A stretch of DNA of 25,978 nt from Corallochytrium limacisporum (Eukaryota; Opisthokonta). Shown one piece after another: positions 8,470 to 18,131 of this stretch. The notes below the pieces were generated by a model. It saw only the letters and a program-made list of their open reading frames with translations. It was not told the origin of the DNA and ran no database searches. The DNA is taken from assembly GCA_002811645.1 (NCBI GenBank), contig PDIP01000132.1, positions 1 through 25,978 of the forward strand. The letters are read 5' to 3'. The translations under genes and the position numbers were made by a program. Position 1 is the stretch's first letter; the number at the start of each line of letters is the position of its first letter.

Positions 8470-9468
8470 TCCATCCTGGGTGTTGAAAAGCTGTAAGGCC
8501 TGTGCAGCCGTTCCATCAGTGCCAATGCTGGCACTGTGAAAGTCATTGCGATTGCTCCCCTCAGGATTGCGCCCAAGTTTCTCCTTTGCATACATTTCCA
8601 GGTATACAAAGTTCTGGAATGTGTCAAAGCGGCTCTGAAGCACAAATATCGGATGTGACTGTTCAAGGAGCGAAATCATGTACTCTTGTTCGATACATTC
8701 GCTACCATAACTATCTTCGGACGCAGTCTGTTGGCACGACATTTTGAATCCAACCATGTTTAGAAAGGGATCTATAAGTTCCGTCATGCCACGGTAGCCT
8801 GGGGCAAGGTCATTTTGATCCAGCGAGGGAAGTTTGGAGTCGAGAAAGTCGCCGGAATCGAGATACAAGGCCACTTTGTGGCCTTGCAGCACAGGATTTT
8901 TGGCATGGTTCATGGCTCCGATTGCACCAGCAGACGATCCAGCCAGTAGAATCCTGGTGTCGCTGTCATCGATGTTGCTGGCGCCCACTGCGTCGTATGC
9001 CAGCCGAAGGGCCGTCGTCACAAGGTTTTGCCCACCAAAGTACCGTGTCTGACCATTGTCGCCCTCGTACGTTGTGTTACCTAAGAAAAAGTCCTGCGTA
9101 CAGTAGGGAACCGAAATATGCAAGCAGCAGAACAGGTCTGGGTTTTCATCCACATTGCCACTTAGCAACCATGACACGTTATGGACGGACTCAAACTCCG
9201 CACTGGATGTCAAGTCACGGTAATTGGGGTCGGCGAGAGTCGACTCGCATTCCTCCTTGTCGTAGCAGGCACCGCCTGAATTCAGATACACAACAGCACA
9301 GTTTGGCACTGTTCCAGCTTTCTCAAATACTGCCAAATCATGGAAAAGGGCAGCTTGCGAACCGTCCAAGCAGTGTGACTCCGAGGCAAACTCCCTCGTG
9401 AGCTGCCAGACACTACCTACATTCGATGACAAAAGTGGGTTTGTGGATGTACATACCGTGTTGAGCAT
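8467..9468 (-). CDS. pectin-acetylesterase/Notum-like alpha/beta-hydrolase, upstream part of the fusion
   Basis: From the ATG at 9468 this frame gives 333 residues before TAA. Family landmarks in order are CLDGS (33-37), a GG-containing oxyanion-hole segment near residues 63-66 (NSGG), the PYCTQDFFLG segment (about 121-130), the nucleophile elbow GSSAG with Ser179, and SRFDTFQ with probable catalytic Asp282. PAE and Notum enzymes remove O-acyl groups from polysaccharides or proteins outside the cell; the substrate here is unknown. The third triad residue, His, is encoded only after the TAA, so the terminated product should be inactive. The frame is open up to a GTG at 9498, but the ATG at 9468 (ACC before it) is the better start. 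No convincing signal peptide follows either, which is odd for an extracellular domain. The gene could therefore have a missing first exon or be a recent pseudogene. Confidence 0.75.
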   Translation of the reverse strand: MLNTVCTSTNPLLSSNVGSVWQLTREFASESHCLDGSQAALFHDLAVFEKAGTVPNCAVVYLNSGGACYDKEECESTLADPNYRDLTSSAEFESVHNVSWLLSGNVDENPDLFCCLHISVPYCTQDFFLGNTTYEGDNGQTRYFGGQNLVTTALRLAYDAVGASNIDDSDTRILLAGSSAGAIGAMNHAKNPVLQGHKVALYLDSGDFLDSKLPSLDQNDLAPGYRGMTELIDPFLNMVGFKMSCQQTASEDSYGSECIEQEYMISLLEQSHPIFVLQSRFDTFQNFVYLEMYAKEKLGRNPEGSNRNDFHSASIGTDGTAAQALQLFNTQDG

Positions 9469-11918
9469 GGTTTTCAGCCCACATCCATTCTTAGTCACAT
9501 GAACTTAGCTTTGTTGACGAATTTGTGTGTTTCAGGGGCTGGGCATGATGTCTTGTCCATGGATCGCTGTCTAGTTTTGCATTGGGAACGACCACTATCA
9601 ATGTTTCATAGATCTTAAGTAGCTCCCTCCGATGTGCGGATATAAGTCACTCATCTAGAAGTGTCAGATGCTCTATCAGACCTGTCTAGACATGTCTGTA
9701 ATCACGACTTGAGTCAATCCCGAGCATCGTCGGTCTTGATGCCCACAAGCCATATCTACCGATGTGGTTTCAATCCTTTCCCCTCCGCTCTCTCTTTCCC
9801 CGCCCCGGGGGGGAGACCCGGAAGGCAGGGAGGGTTGCGGTGCGGGGCAAACCCCGGCGACTTCTCAATTGTTTGACCAAGGAAAAAGGCCGCCCGTCTG
9901 TGTCATAGGGTCTCCCGCTGGTGATTGTCGGTGATGGGATCATCTCGGCTTATTCCACTCCGCCGTCTTACCATTGCTGGCGAGAGATTAGTACACGGTT
10001 GAGGAGAGAATTCACCAAATCGGCACTCACTCTTGCTCAGTGGCTAGATCGTTTGATCTTTTCGTACTCGTGTGGCGGACTGACCACCGTACTGAAAATG
10101 ACGGGGGCCCAGCCCGGACATCGTCTTGAGAATATTTACTCTCGACTGAGCCGATATATATCGTTCAAGGAAATTGGATACTCTCTGTACGATCTAGTAC
10201 TGCTCATTTATACTAATGTTTGTTGTTTATATGTATGGTACGGTGGTACTAAGCACCGCGCCCACTGGTTCTACAAAGCGCGAAAAAAACATTACGTGTC
10301 GTGCCTCTCTCAACAAGCTTCACCTAATGAACCTGAACAGTGCTGGCTCATGTTTGGCAAGTGGCGATTTTGCAATGATGTTTGTACCGTTTACTGAGCT
10401 GCCTACTTATCTTGTGCTTCCTCCTCCTCAACGGCTTTGAGGGTCCCAATCTTGGTTTTCTTCACTGTGACGCCATACTATGAGCGGGTAGTTCCACTAC
10501 CGGAATATACCAGGTTCTTGGTGGGATTGTTGTGACATACAACTGGCGCAATAAGGCACATGCGGTTTTAAGACCAGAGTGAGGTCGAGCTTTTCGTCGG
10601 ACAAAATGTGTTTGGCCGGGGAAGGTACACTCAGTGGGTGGTGGGCAATTGTGCAAAAACCTCAACGGGAGAGTGCAAGGGTACATTTTCCTAATTTGAA
10701 TCTGACGGAAGCAGTCGACGGAGATGAACATCATCAATTGAAGAAGTCTTCATCTGCAAGAATGATCTGGGGAGAGTTGCAAATAATGGCTGAACCCTCC
10801 CGAATTCATCACTTCGTCGTAGAGGTACTGGTGAACACTCCGAATTTGTTGGCTACAGTACTGAACAAATCTTTTTAGAACTTACGCAATGGTACGAGGA
10901 GTCCACCCGAAATCTCTCGCCAAGAGCAGCTCGCGGATCCTAAGATGAGGCGTAGGAGACCAAAAAAGAAAACACCCTCCCACCAGATATCAATTGTTCT
11001 TATGTGTCCAGGAAATTGTAGTGGGCTCTAGTGGGCTGTAGGTATCACAGAAGCACTTGATGGTACTATGAGCCCCTGTTTTCCGCTAAACACTTGCTCC
11101 GTACCTGGTCGTGTACCTGTGGGTCAACCCCCGCCCAAACACTTTGACTCGTTGCCGAATCTACCAACACAGAAAAGATTTACATTTGGCTGTATGCTAT
11201 GATAGCTTGCGCTACTACGCAGAGCTTGTGCGAATATGCATTGAGTTTGTCGATTTCCTTGTTTGCTTCCTCATGTTGTGCGGGTCGCAGAAGCGCATCA
11301 GAAAGTGCCACCTCTCCTTCCCATGCGTTGAGCTTTTTTGACTATGTTACTGTACCACATCGGAATTAGCGGTGATAACGGATCCTTCCCATACCCAACT
11401 CCTCGGACTTGTGAGAGTACCGGATCAGCCCCTCGCACACAATTGCCATCTACTTTTGCAAATCTATTTATCTCTTTGAGCCGACGGGCAGTGATTGCCA
11501 CTGAAGCCATAGGAACTGAAAATCTGCGGTGCTATGACACGTACAGGGCCCTGTATTTGACCATTTTCAATCACGCAGCGTTCACACTCGTGCGCATTCT
11601 TGGGTCACACACCAGCCCCGGATAAGTCTGCTCACCGCTAGTTACCAAATGAGAGATTGTGGCTTCTCAGGGATGGCGAAAAATCGACGCCGTTTATTTC
11701 AAAATCTTCCGACGCGAAAAGCATCTGCAGCATTTCGTTTGCTTGCTCAGGTCCTGATTTCGCACCGTTCATATAGGTTGCTACAAGGGGCCTGATGTAT
11801 GCTCATGTTATCGCCAGATCGCCCCAGTAAAATACTCAACTATGCGCCTGTTCAGCAGCACGATTACTCAGTGCGCATAAAATTAGAGTCGATCATGCTC
11901 GTGCCTCCAACATCCGGT
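9469..11918. other. 2.4-kb region, hydrolase leader and no convincing gene
   Basis: The first part (9469-9660) is the leader of the hydrolase-ABCG gene. On the minus strand it has a weak TATA-like CTTATA (9641-9646) and several short upstream ATG frames, the longest 21 codons from 9560. The rest contains a G/C-rich patch (about 9780-9870) with C4G7 at 9803-9813 and no frame with coding character. A 158-codon frame at 9921-10397 (+) begins with GTG and shows no domain. Confidence 0.45.
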
Positions 11919-12884
11919 TCAATAACTCCCATTGATGTCTAAGTCATTGCCCTTGAGCACACGATCTTCGTTGTAGCAAAGCGCACCGCTTTGAAGCCGC
12001 TGGACCCCTTTGGTTTGATTCAACTGCCAGACTGTGCGAGTAAAGTACCAGACTGTGATATTTTCTGAGAACATGGTTCGCGAACTCCTGGAAAACTGAG
12101 AAACCCCACTACAGTCTCCAAAGTCCAGGTCACAGACTCCACCACTCTTGACGGTAATGGTATTGTCGTGATAGTTTTGGCACCAAACACCGCCCTCGAA
12201 GGTTTCTGTCCCCTCAGCATCCTCGAGGTGATTGTTGATTCCAAAAGGTGGAGTTGTGTTGATTGGCTCAAACCAGTCAGGGTCAGCACAGAACCAGTGG
12301 ATGTCATAAGAAACCTCGAGAGGCTCGTCGTCGGTGTTGAAGATCCTGCAAGTCACATCACGACCGGCTACAGGAGTACAGACCATTGGAAGCTTCCGGC
12401 GATGGTGTTTGTCTTCATTCTTACCATGTTTAACTCGAACCACTCCTTCCGCAATTTCGCTAGCCATGTGACCTGGGTACTCACAATCACCGGTGGGAAC
12501 AATGATGGTGTGAAAGGAATTGGCTGCGATGGTGACATCTTCACTTGTCTCCATTACGGACACTTCTGGACGGCCATATTTGTGTCGATCTTCAAACACA
12601 TCATTGTCCACACAAATGAACCTCATGTCAATATCAAGAGGGCGTTCAAGCGGCTCACTGATGTCGATTACAACGCCGCCGGTGCGACTGCTCTCGTCGC
12701 GGTCCACGTATGCTCCTGAGATCATAGGTCCAAGATACTCAGCATCGTTGACACCAGCAGAGGCCGTCCACAATGAGGTTTTCCAAGGACATTTGGACTC
12801 AAAAACTCTCTGACCGACAGTACCAGCAGAGAGCGTGACGCTGCCCATATGGTAAGACAAATCAACTTGAGGAACGGGAATCAT
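11919..12884 (-). CDS. orphan 321-aa protein with an internal duplication
   Basis: I do not recognise this family. There is no signal peptide or membrane helix. Two segments of about 60-80 residues resemble each other: residues 70-134 (with RFICVDNDVFED near 88-99) and 176-258 (with HWFCADPDWFE near 196-206). Each is preceded by an acidic Pro-Leu element and followed by a beta-rich stretch ending in a GDC tripeptide (132-134 and 256-258). This implies a duplicated beta-rich domain of about 85-105 residues. A lysine/histidine-rich link (about 152-164) separates the copies. The start ATG has A at -3, the stop is TGA, and a TATTTAATG box lies 88 bp upstream. Its length, lack of lesions and promoter box support a real gene; its function is unknown. 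Confidence 0.7.
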   Translation of the reverse strand: MIPVPQVDLSYHMGSVTLSAGTVGQRVFESKCPWKTSLWTASAGVNDAEYLGPMISGAYVDRDESSRTGGVVIDISEPLERPLDIDMRFICVDNDVFEDRHKYGRPEVSVMETSEDVTIAANSFHTIIVPTGDCEYPGHMASEIAEGVVRVKHGKNEDKHHRRKLPMVCTPVAGRDVTCRIFNTDDEPLEVSYDIHWFCADPDWFEPINTTPPFGINNHLEDAEGTETFEGGVWCQNYHDNTITVKSGGVCDLDFGDCSGVSQFSRSSRTMFSENITVWYFTRTVWQLNQTKGVQRLQSGALCYNEDRVLKGNDLDINGSY

Positions 12885-12972
12885 GATGAGGTAAAATTAT
12901 ACGGGAACGGGGTCATACGTCTTGGGTTGTGGGTGAGGACAGATCACGGAACAGATTCCCTATGAGTGCTAA

Positions 12973-12981
12973 CATTAAATA
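12973..12981 (-). promoter_or_regulatory. TATTTAATG TATA-like box of the 321-aa gene
   Basis: The minus strand reads CTATTTAATG and ends 88 bp before the ATG at 12884. It shares seven of nine bases with the TATTTAAGG box of three other genes, at a comparable distance. Confidence 0.4.
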
Positions 12982-14810
12982 GTTTGAAGGCACATATGCA
13001 ATCCCATAGGAGCAGAAACTTGATACGCTCATCGCCGTTGCGGCCAAAGGAAGTCCTTACTGAAGTCTTCCATGAGGCACACGTCTTGCCGACCACGAAC
13101 GGCAAGATTATCGCAACCAATCAAAGTTCCACACCATGTGTATTAGTCAAACATGGGACTTGAGTGCCTAGAGATTGTGACCAGTACTAGCATGAAGGAT
13201 ACTCAATCATGCGGACCATTCTGAGCCAGTTTCACCAGGGTTCAAAACACCGAAGTACTTCTGGCTTCCCACCATCCGCACCCTCTGTCTCCTCTTCTCC
13301 GCGCCGACCACCCGGTGGGGAGTGGTTGCGGTTCGCCTGACGTGCAGTAGCCCTAAGATTGCGGACCAGATGGAGCCCGCATACAATGATGCAAATGACT
13401 GATCTTAGGCACAACCACCTTCCCTGTTCATAGGATGGAAAAATGAGAAGAGAGCCTGCAGTACTTTCGGTACTGGTACTGTAGGTTCCGTATCACCTTC
13501 GGCTGGGATTCTTCATTTTTTATGAATGGGCTGCAAATCACAGAAGCGAATGATATGGACAACAACAGTGACGAAAACTAAAGTCCGCGTGTATCGCAGG
13601 GAGGTCAGCACAGTACTCTATCCCATGTCCTCGCAGTTTGTACCCCACCCGTTATGGAGGATTTCTTCCGGTATTTTCAATTGTGTGTCGGCGGACAAAC
13701 TATGGCCTCGCAATACATGCTATTCCCATATTTGTTTTCACATTATTCATGGTGGGCCAGGATGGTCATCCTTTGGACGACCATTATCGGCTTTCAGCAG
13801 ATTCTGCTTGCTGACTACCAAGAATGTGCTGGTTATAGGCAGCCGTCTACGAATTCGTCATTAGCCCATAACCGAAAGATAGTTCCAAACACGCATTGTG
13901 TGATGGACACGTGTGGGGAACTGTGAAAACAGAGGTGCTTCGCAATGTCCAACTTCAGCAGTCGAACTCCCTTGTCCTACTGGGAGATACCAGTTGTACT
14001 GAAAACCCACGCGCACGGGCGCGGGCGTGCAGACTCATCGAACCCTCAGTCAGTATCAAAGCAATGTGCACCGGGAAAAGTGTCCTACCGTGGACAGAGG
14101 GAGCTAGAGGGAAGAACGCACGTTTCCGTCATGCGGAGAGAGACACATACAGAGATGGACTTAGAGTTCGCTAGGATGCACCAAAGTCCGTCTCTCGTAA
14201 TGCCCCCGGTCCACCTCTCGGTACAACACTATCATGAAACGCTGCTCTGAGAGGAGTCACAACGATATCACGGTCATTGCCCTTAATGGCTCGTCATAGA
14301 TAGCCGTATCAGAACGGCAATGGCAGCAACGGTGGACACAAACGTGAGGGGAATTCACTGACAGAGAGACTTCCACGCTGCCCACTTGGTCAGTCCAGTA
14401 CAGAGATCTTTTCCCGATTTCCAGAGGCATCACCGGGAAATGTGAGCTCGCAGAAACACGGGTGCATTGAGAGCTGTCCTCCAAATGGGTCTCGGTGTAT
14501 ACTCTTGTTGTACGGAGTGAAGCATTGCAGATCAAGGCTTGACAACGCTTTGGTGCTCTCCTGGACGACTTCAACTTCCGACAAGGAGATAAATCTTCGT
14601 CGGTCGTGCGATGGCCACCGTTCTGATTGTACTGCCCATCAAGGCTACCATCGATGACGCTCTGATTGCTTTGCAACCTGGCCATATTGGAGTGCAATGG
14701 AGTGTAATTGATGTTGCCGTAATGAGCACAGCTCAAGGTGCACACATCACTGGCACGTATGACGTCTGTGGTCATCAGAAAGGGATAACCTTCTTCTTTA
14801 ACTACAACAA

Positions 14811-14847
14811 ACACACACACACACACAAAGTGAGAGAGAGAGAGAGA
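14811..14847. repeat. (AC)8 and (GA)8 microsatellites
   Basis: (AC)8 at 14811-14826 is followed within five bases by (GA)8 at 14832-14847. This is a compound dinucleotide microsatellite, likely variable in length. Confidence 0.9.
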
Positions 14848-15047
14848 TGCAATCTGTCCTGGCCTGGGTCTATTGCGTGGACATGCGGCGCCCCAGAGCG
14901 ACGCGATGGTAGCATGGTGAGTCGTCCTATTGTATGGTGATTCGGAAACTTCTATAAAGATAGTATCTGGAAAGAGCTGAGGCTTTTCATGCATTGTGGC
15001 CGACCAGGGGAAAAAAGGGTGAGTACGGGAAGTCTAATTGTATACTA

Positions 15048-15134
15048 CTGGCTTTGAAGGAATAGTTTGCCAGTCTCTGGCTATGAAAGAATAGTCTGCC
15101 AGTCTCTGGCTATGGAAGAATAGTCTGCCAGTCT
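15048..15134. repeat. three 29-bp tandem repeats with hairpin potential
   Basis: Three head-to-tail units (15048-15076, 15077-15105, 15106-15134) differ by only a few bases. Each starts CTGGC and has GCCAG near its end, so the unit junctions read GCCAG-TCT-CTGGC, a 5-bp stem with a 3-base loop. The array ends 26 bp from the stop of the PhyH gene and is probably in its 3' untranslated region. Confidence 0.9.
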
Positions 15135-15160
15135 CGTGTCAGCGTCAACAACTCCTTCTT

Positions 15161-16153
15161 TTAGATCTTGGACTGACGCACAGAGTAGGTAGCGCCTTGC
15201 GACTGCTTGAGGTATTCGCCAGCACCGTGCTTCTTCAGGGAGTTCAACGGATGATACCCAGCGACGTGTCCCATGAATGGAGGAATGACGCTGTATCCAA
15301 GAAGTCCCTTCACGCGCGGGCTCATGCCCAAGACATGTTCAGGGTCATTTGACAGAACAAATTGTTCTTGCTGGCGAAGGTAAGGTTGACAATACTGGTT
15401 GGACAAACCCAGGCGGGGAGCATCACTGTTATTGGCACCACCAGCGTGCCAGAGGGTGCCAACAAAGAGTACCACGCTACCGGGCTTCATGACAGCTTTG
15501 ACAATACGAGCATCGTGTACAGTGTTGTCCATGTTCTTGCCCTCGTTTTCGGGATTTTCACTGCCATGTCGGAAGTCAACAGCGTTCACGGCGACGCCAG
15601 GGGGCATTTGGCTGCCCCATCGGTGGCTGCCGGGGTAGACGACAGTGGCACCGTTGTTCTCAGTAAACTCATCAATGGCCCATACAGTAGCAATGGACAT
15701 AGGCGGGCGAGGACGGTTCAGGGGGTAGAAACCGTCGTCAAAGTGTAAGGGTTGCTGCTTCTCTCCTGGCATGATTTGAATGGCCAGACTGGCACTCAGA
15801 AGGTAGCCGGGGTCCATGAAGCCATCGAAGACACCCAGGACCTTGGGATGCTCGGCAATATCTTCCAAAATCTTGCCCTGACCGACGCAGTTGTAGATGC
15901 GCTTGGTCGCATGTCCCTCAAAAGTGTTGCGACCCCCCTCCAGAGCGTTCAGGCGGGGATCGACTGCGCTGCGTACTGCGTGAATCTGATCAGGAGTCAA
16001 GGCATCCTCAATGATAACATAACCATCCTCGAAGAGTTTCTTGGCATTGCGAGTATTTTCCTCGCCCTTAATACGGTCCCATGCCACGTAATCCAGGTGG
16101 CTCACACTGACCGTGGCATGTTCCTTCTTGCCTTTTTCGTAAAGAGACGACAT
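15161..16153 (-). CDS. PhyH-family Fe(II)/2-oxoglutarate dioxygenase, likely peroxisomal
   Basis: The 330-residue protein matches the phytanoyl-CoA dioxygenase family in length and motifs. It has an Asp-Gly-Tyr segment (43-45) and an iron-binding HxD in LHFDDGFY (His137, Asp139). It also has the NGATVVYPGSH segment (167-177), a distal iron ligand His236 in LWHAGG, and a 2-oxoglutarate-binding Arg247. Such enzymes hydroxylate an acyl-CoA or a small molecule using oxygen and 2-oxoglutarate; the substrate cannot be read from the sequence. The C-terminus is Ser-Lys-Ile, a conservative variant of the SKL-type peroxisomal targeting signal (PTS1), and there is no N-terminal signal. The start ATG has A at -3 and the stop is TAA. 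A TATTTAAGG box lies 107 bp upstream. Confidence 0.9.
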   Translation of the reverse strand: MSSLYEKGKKEHATVSVSHLDYVAWDRIKGEENTRNAKKLFEDGYVIIEDALTPDQIHAVRSAVDPRLNALEGGRNTFEGHATKRIYNCVGQGKILEDIAEHPKVLGVFDGFMDPGYLLSASLAIQIMPGEKQQPLHFDDGFYPLNRPRPPMSIATVWAIDEFTENNGATVVYPGSHRWGSQMPPGVAVNAVDFRHGSENPENEGKNMDNTVHDARIVKAVMKPGSVVLFVGTLWHAGGANNSDAPRLGLSNQYCQPYLRQQEQFVLSNDPEHVLGMSPRVKGLLGYSVIPPFMGHVAGYHPLNSLKKHGAGEYLKQSQGATYSVRQSKI

Positions 16154-18131
16154 CTTGTTGCAGTATGAATTCTAACTCTCGTCCCAGAAACGCTCGGGTT
16201 CTTCTGCAGATCAGCTAGGAAATATTTGCCGGGCCTCATATGTAATGTTTCTCATTATGACCTTAAATACGTGGTCCAACGAGAACAGAAGGAGGGGCAT
16301 GAATTAGGTTGTTTGGACGGACAATATTTGTGCGATCACGGGAGTACAGTTGGCCCTTGCTCCCAATCGCCATTTCTAGACAGACTCGCTCGTGTACAAC
16401 AGGAATAAGAGGGTTTGGTGCACAAGTCCGATTCATCTCTAAGAAGTCGGAAGGTATGGTTAAATGAGAATAAAATGTTTGGGTGCCACCCCATTGTCTT
16501 GGTGCGGTGGTACGTATTCGTGTGGACAAAACAAAGCCCCTTCTCCGGGGTGGGGATTTAGAGAGATCTTACAGGACTCCACCACACTAGGTTCACTCCT
16601 TACTTTCCAGTCTAACCTAAGACGATCAAGTGCGGGTCTGGGTGAGGTGGCTAGGCATCAGTCCAAGATATTGCAACAAGATTGGCTCACTGATGCTGTG
16701 AATTTTGTGACGCGGCGACTGGGGACCGCGCCCTCCCCGGTCTTCCTTCCTTCGCTGGCCATAGTAAATGTATTGCCTGCGGGGGCGAGGCTACGGAAGT
16801 GATCGTGCTGGCAAGAATTTAGCAATCTGTGGAATGAGAGAGATCCCAGGGTGAAAACTTCAAAAATAACATCCAGTGAGTTGTCGCAGTTCTATGTTGG
16901 GATACAGGCGGCTTGTCGCACGCCAATTTCCATGCGAAAATAAATGAAGGACACACCGGAAATGGAATCATACATGCGCAAGATTTGAGCGACTCTTTTG
17001 GCTCTAGTTGCTGAGGATCGCAGGGATGTATCAGCGCGCTCCGTCCGTCGTTTAGGCGCCCTGCGCATGCAAGAACAGTTGATCTCATGGAAGAACCAAG
17101 TAGATAATGTTCCGCATATTTTGTGACCTCCAACATATTTGTATCTATTTTGGTAGGCTGTCCGCCTCTTCCTCACAATATTTTGGTCCTGCGGTCTGGA
17201 TCAGGGCTCTCATAGTGAATCTACCGGGCGTTCAGTGCCCTACTAAAAATAGTACGACGCAGCATATCAACATCCCGCAGCCCTCGCCTTCCTTCCTAGG
17301 TCCCCTGCAAAGTTGCAAAACAGACACGGTGGTGAACCCATGGGCTAACTACCGACCCACGGTGGAATATCTTTGGAATTCTAACTATTTTTAGGGTCCA
17401 CTGCAAGTTGAGATTTTCAGAGCAACCGATCTTCGCTCTTTAAATGTGCCGGCGACCTTCAAATGCGCAGGACCGCTTGGACTGGGGTTCGTGTTGCTAC
17501 TGTGGGTCATCGTAGCATTCTCCTTCGATCTGCTGCTGTCTCGGAGACATCTCCTCCCAATTCTCGCGCTTGCCATCACGCGTCCTCCTCCTAAACCCTT
17601 ACATTCTTTCAGGTTTCTGTTGCCTTGGCTTAAAGATGACCGAGGGAACATTTGCTGGGCAGCATGCTCCACCGCTAGTTCGGCCCTCGATTTGTATCCC
17701 CGAAGTGGATCTTGTCATCTCGCGCCAGTTCCCATCCGCCGACGATCCCGCCCATACCGGAAGGACACAACCGTGCAGAGAGCGCCAAAATGTCCAAGAT
17801 GTTAGAGTAGAAGCATAGTCATACTAATGGGACCAGGACAGGAGAAGTACGCAAACTGTGAAACAGCTGTCCTGCGCCATGGGGCAAAGAGGCGGGTTTC
17901 TTGATTTCTCCTTCCCTTTTGGTTTCTGACCGGGAAATAGCCGCATCCTGGGTGTGCCGAAGCGAGAGCCCAACCAATTTAACGATTGTGCTCATGATCC
18001 ATCGGGGGTGTCAAGAGCTAGTTGAGAAATATATTAGGGTTTCATTCATATATGAAATTTGGATTGGGAGGGGGGGGGGAAGGCCAAGCACAACACCGGA
18101 CAGTAGCTGTGGATACACTATGCATAGCCGG
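16154..18131. other. 2.0-kb intergenic region
   Basis: This holds the PhyH promoter box and no convincing gene. A 61-codon ATG frame at 17633-17818 (+) is possible but unsupported. A 17-base string at 17119-17135 is repeated at 1079-1095. A G9 run occurs near 18070, just beyond the 3' end of the senescence-domain gene. Confidence 0.45.
16261..16269 (-). promoter_or_regulatory. TATTTAAGG TATA-like box of the PhyH gene
   Basis: The minus strand reads CGTATTTAAGGTC and ends 107 bp before the PhyH ATG. It is an exact nine-base match to the boxes of the 145-aa and 444-aa genes. Confidence 0.55.

Larger units (their letters stand above)
12885..15160. other. 2.3-kb intergenic region with microsatellites
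   Basis: This holds the 321-aa promoter box and, near its right end, simple repeats and a 29-bp tandem repeat, listed separately. A 245-codon minus-strand frame (14257-14994) spans the AC/GA microsatellite and lacks domain features, so it is probably chance. No RNA gene is recognised. Confidence 0.5.

Noticed and set aside
5455..9468. two separate genes or a dicistronic unit for the hydrolase and ABCG parts
   Set aside because: The frame is continuous, the hydrolase domain itself crosses the stop, and the first ATG after it would cut off the catalytic His, so a single fusion gene with a stop explains the data better.
9921..10397. 158-codon plus-strand frame
   Set aside because: It opens with GTG rather than ATG, and the sequence shows no family features.
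14257..14994. 245-codon minus-strand frame
   Set aside because: It spans the AC/GA microsatellite (seen as alternating Val-Cys and Ser-Leu runs) and shows no domain pattern; an open frame by chance is likely.
17633..17818. 61-codon ATG frame on the plus strand
   Set aside because: It is short, with no domain, no promoter box and no downstream partner exon that I can identify.
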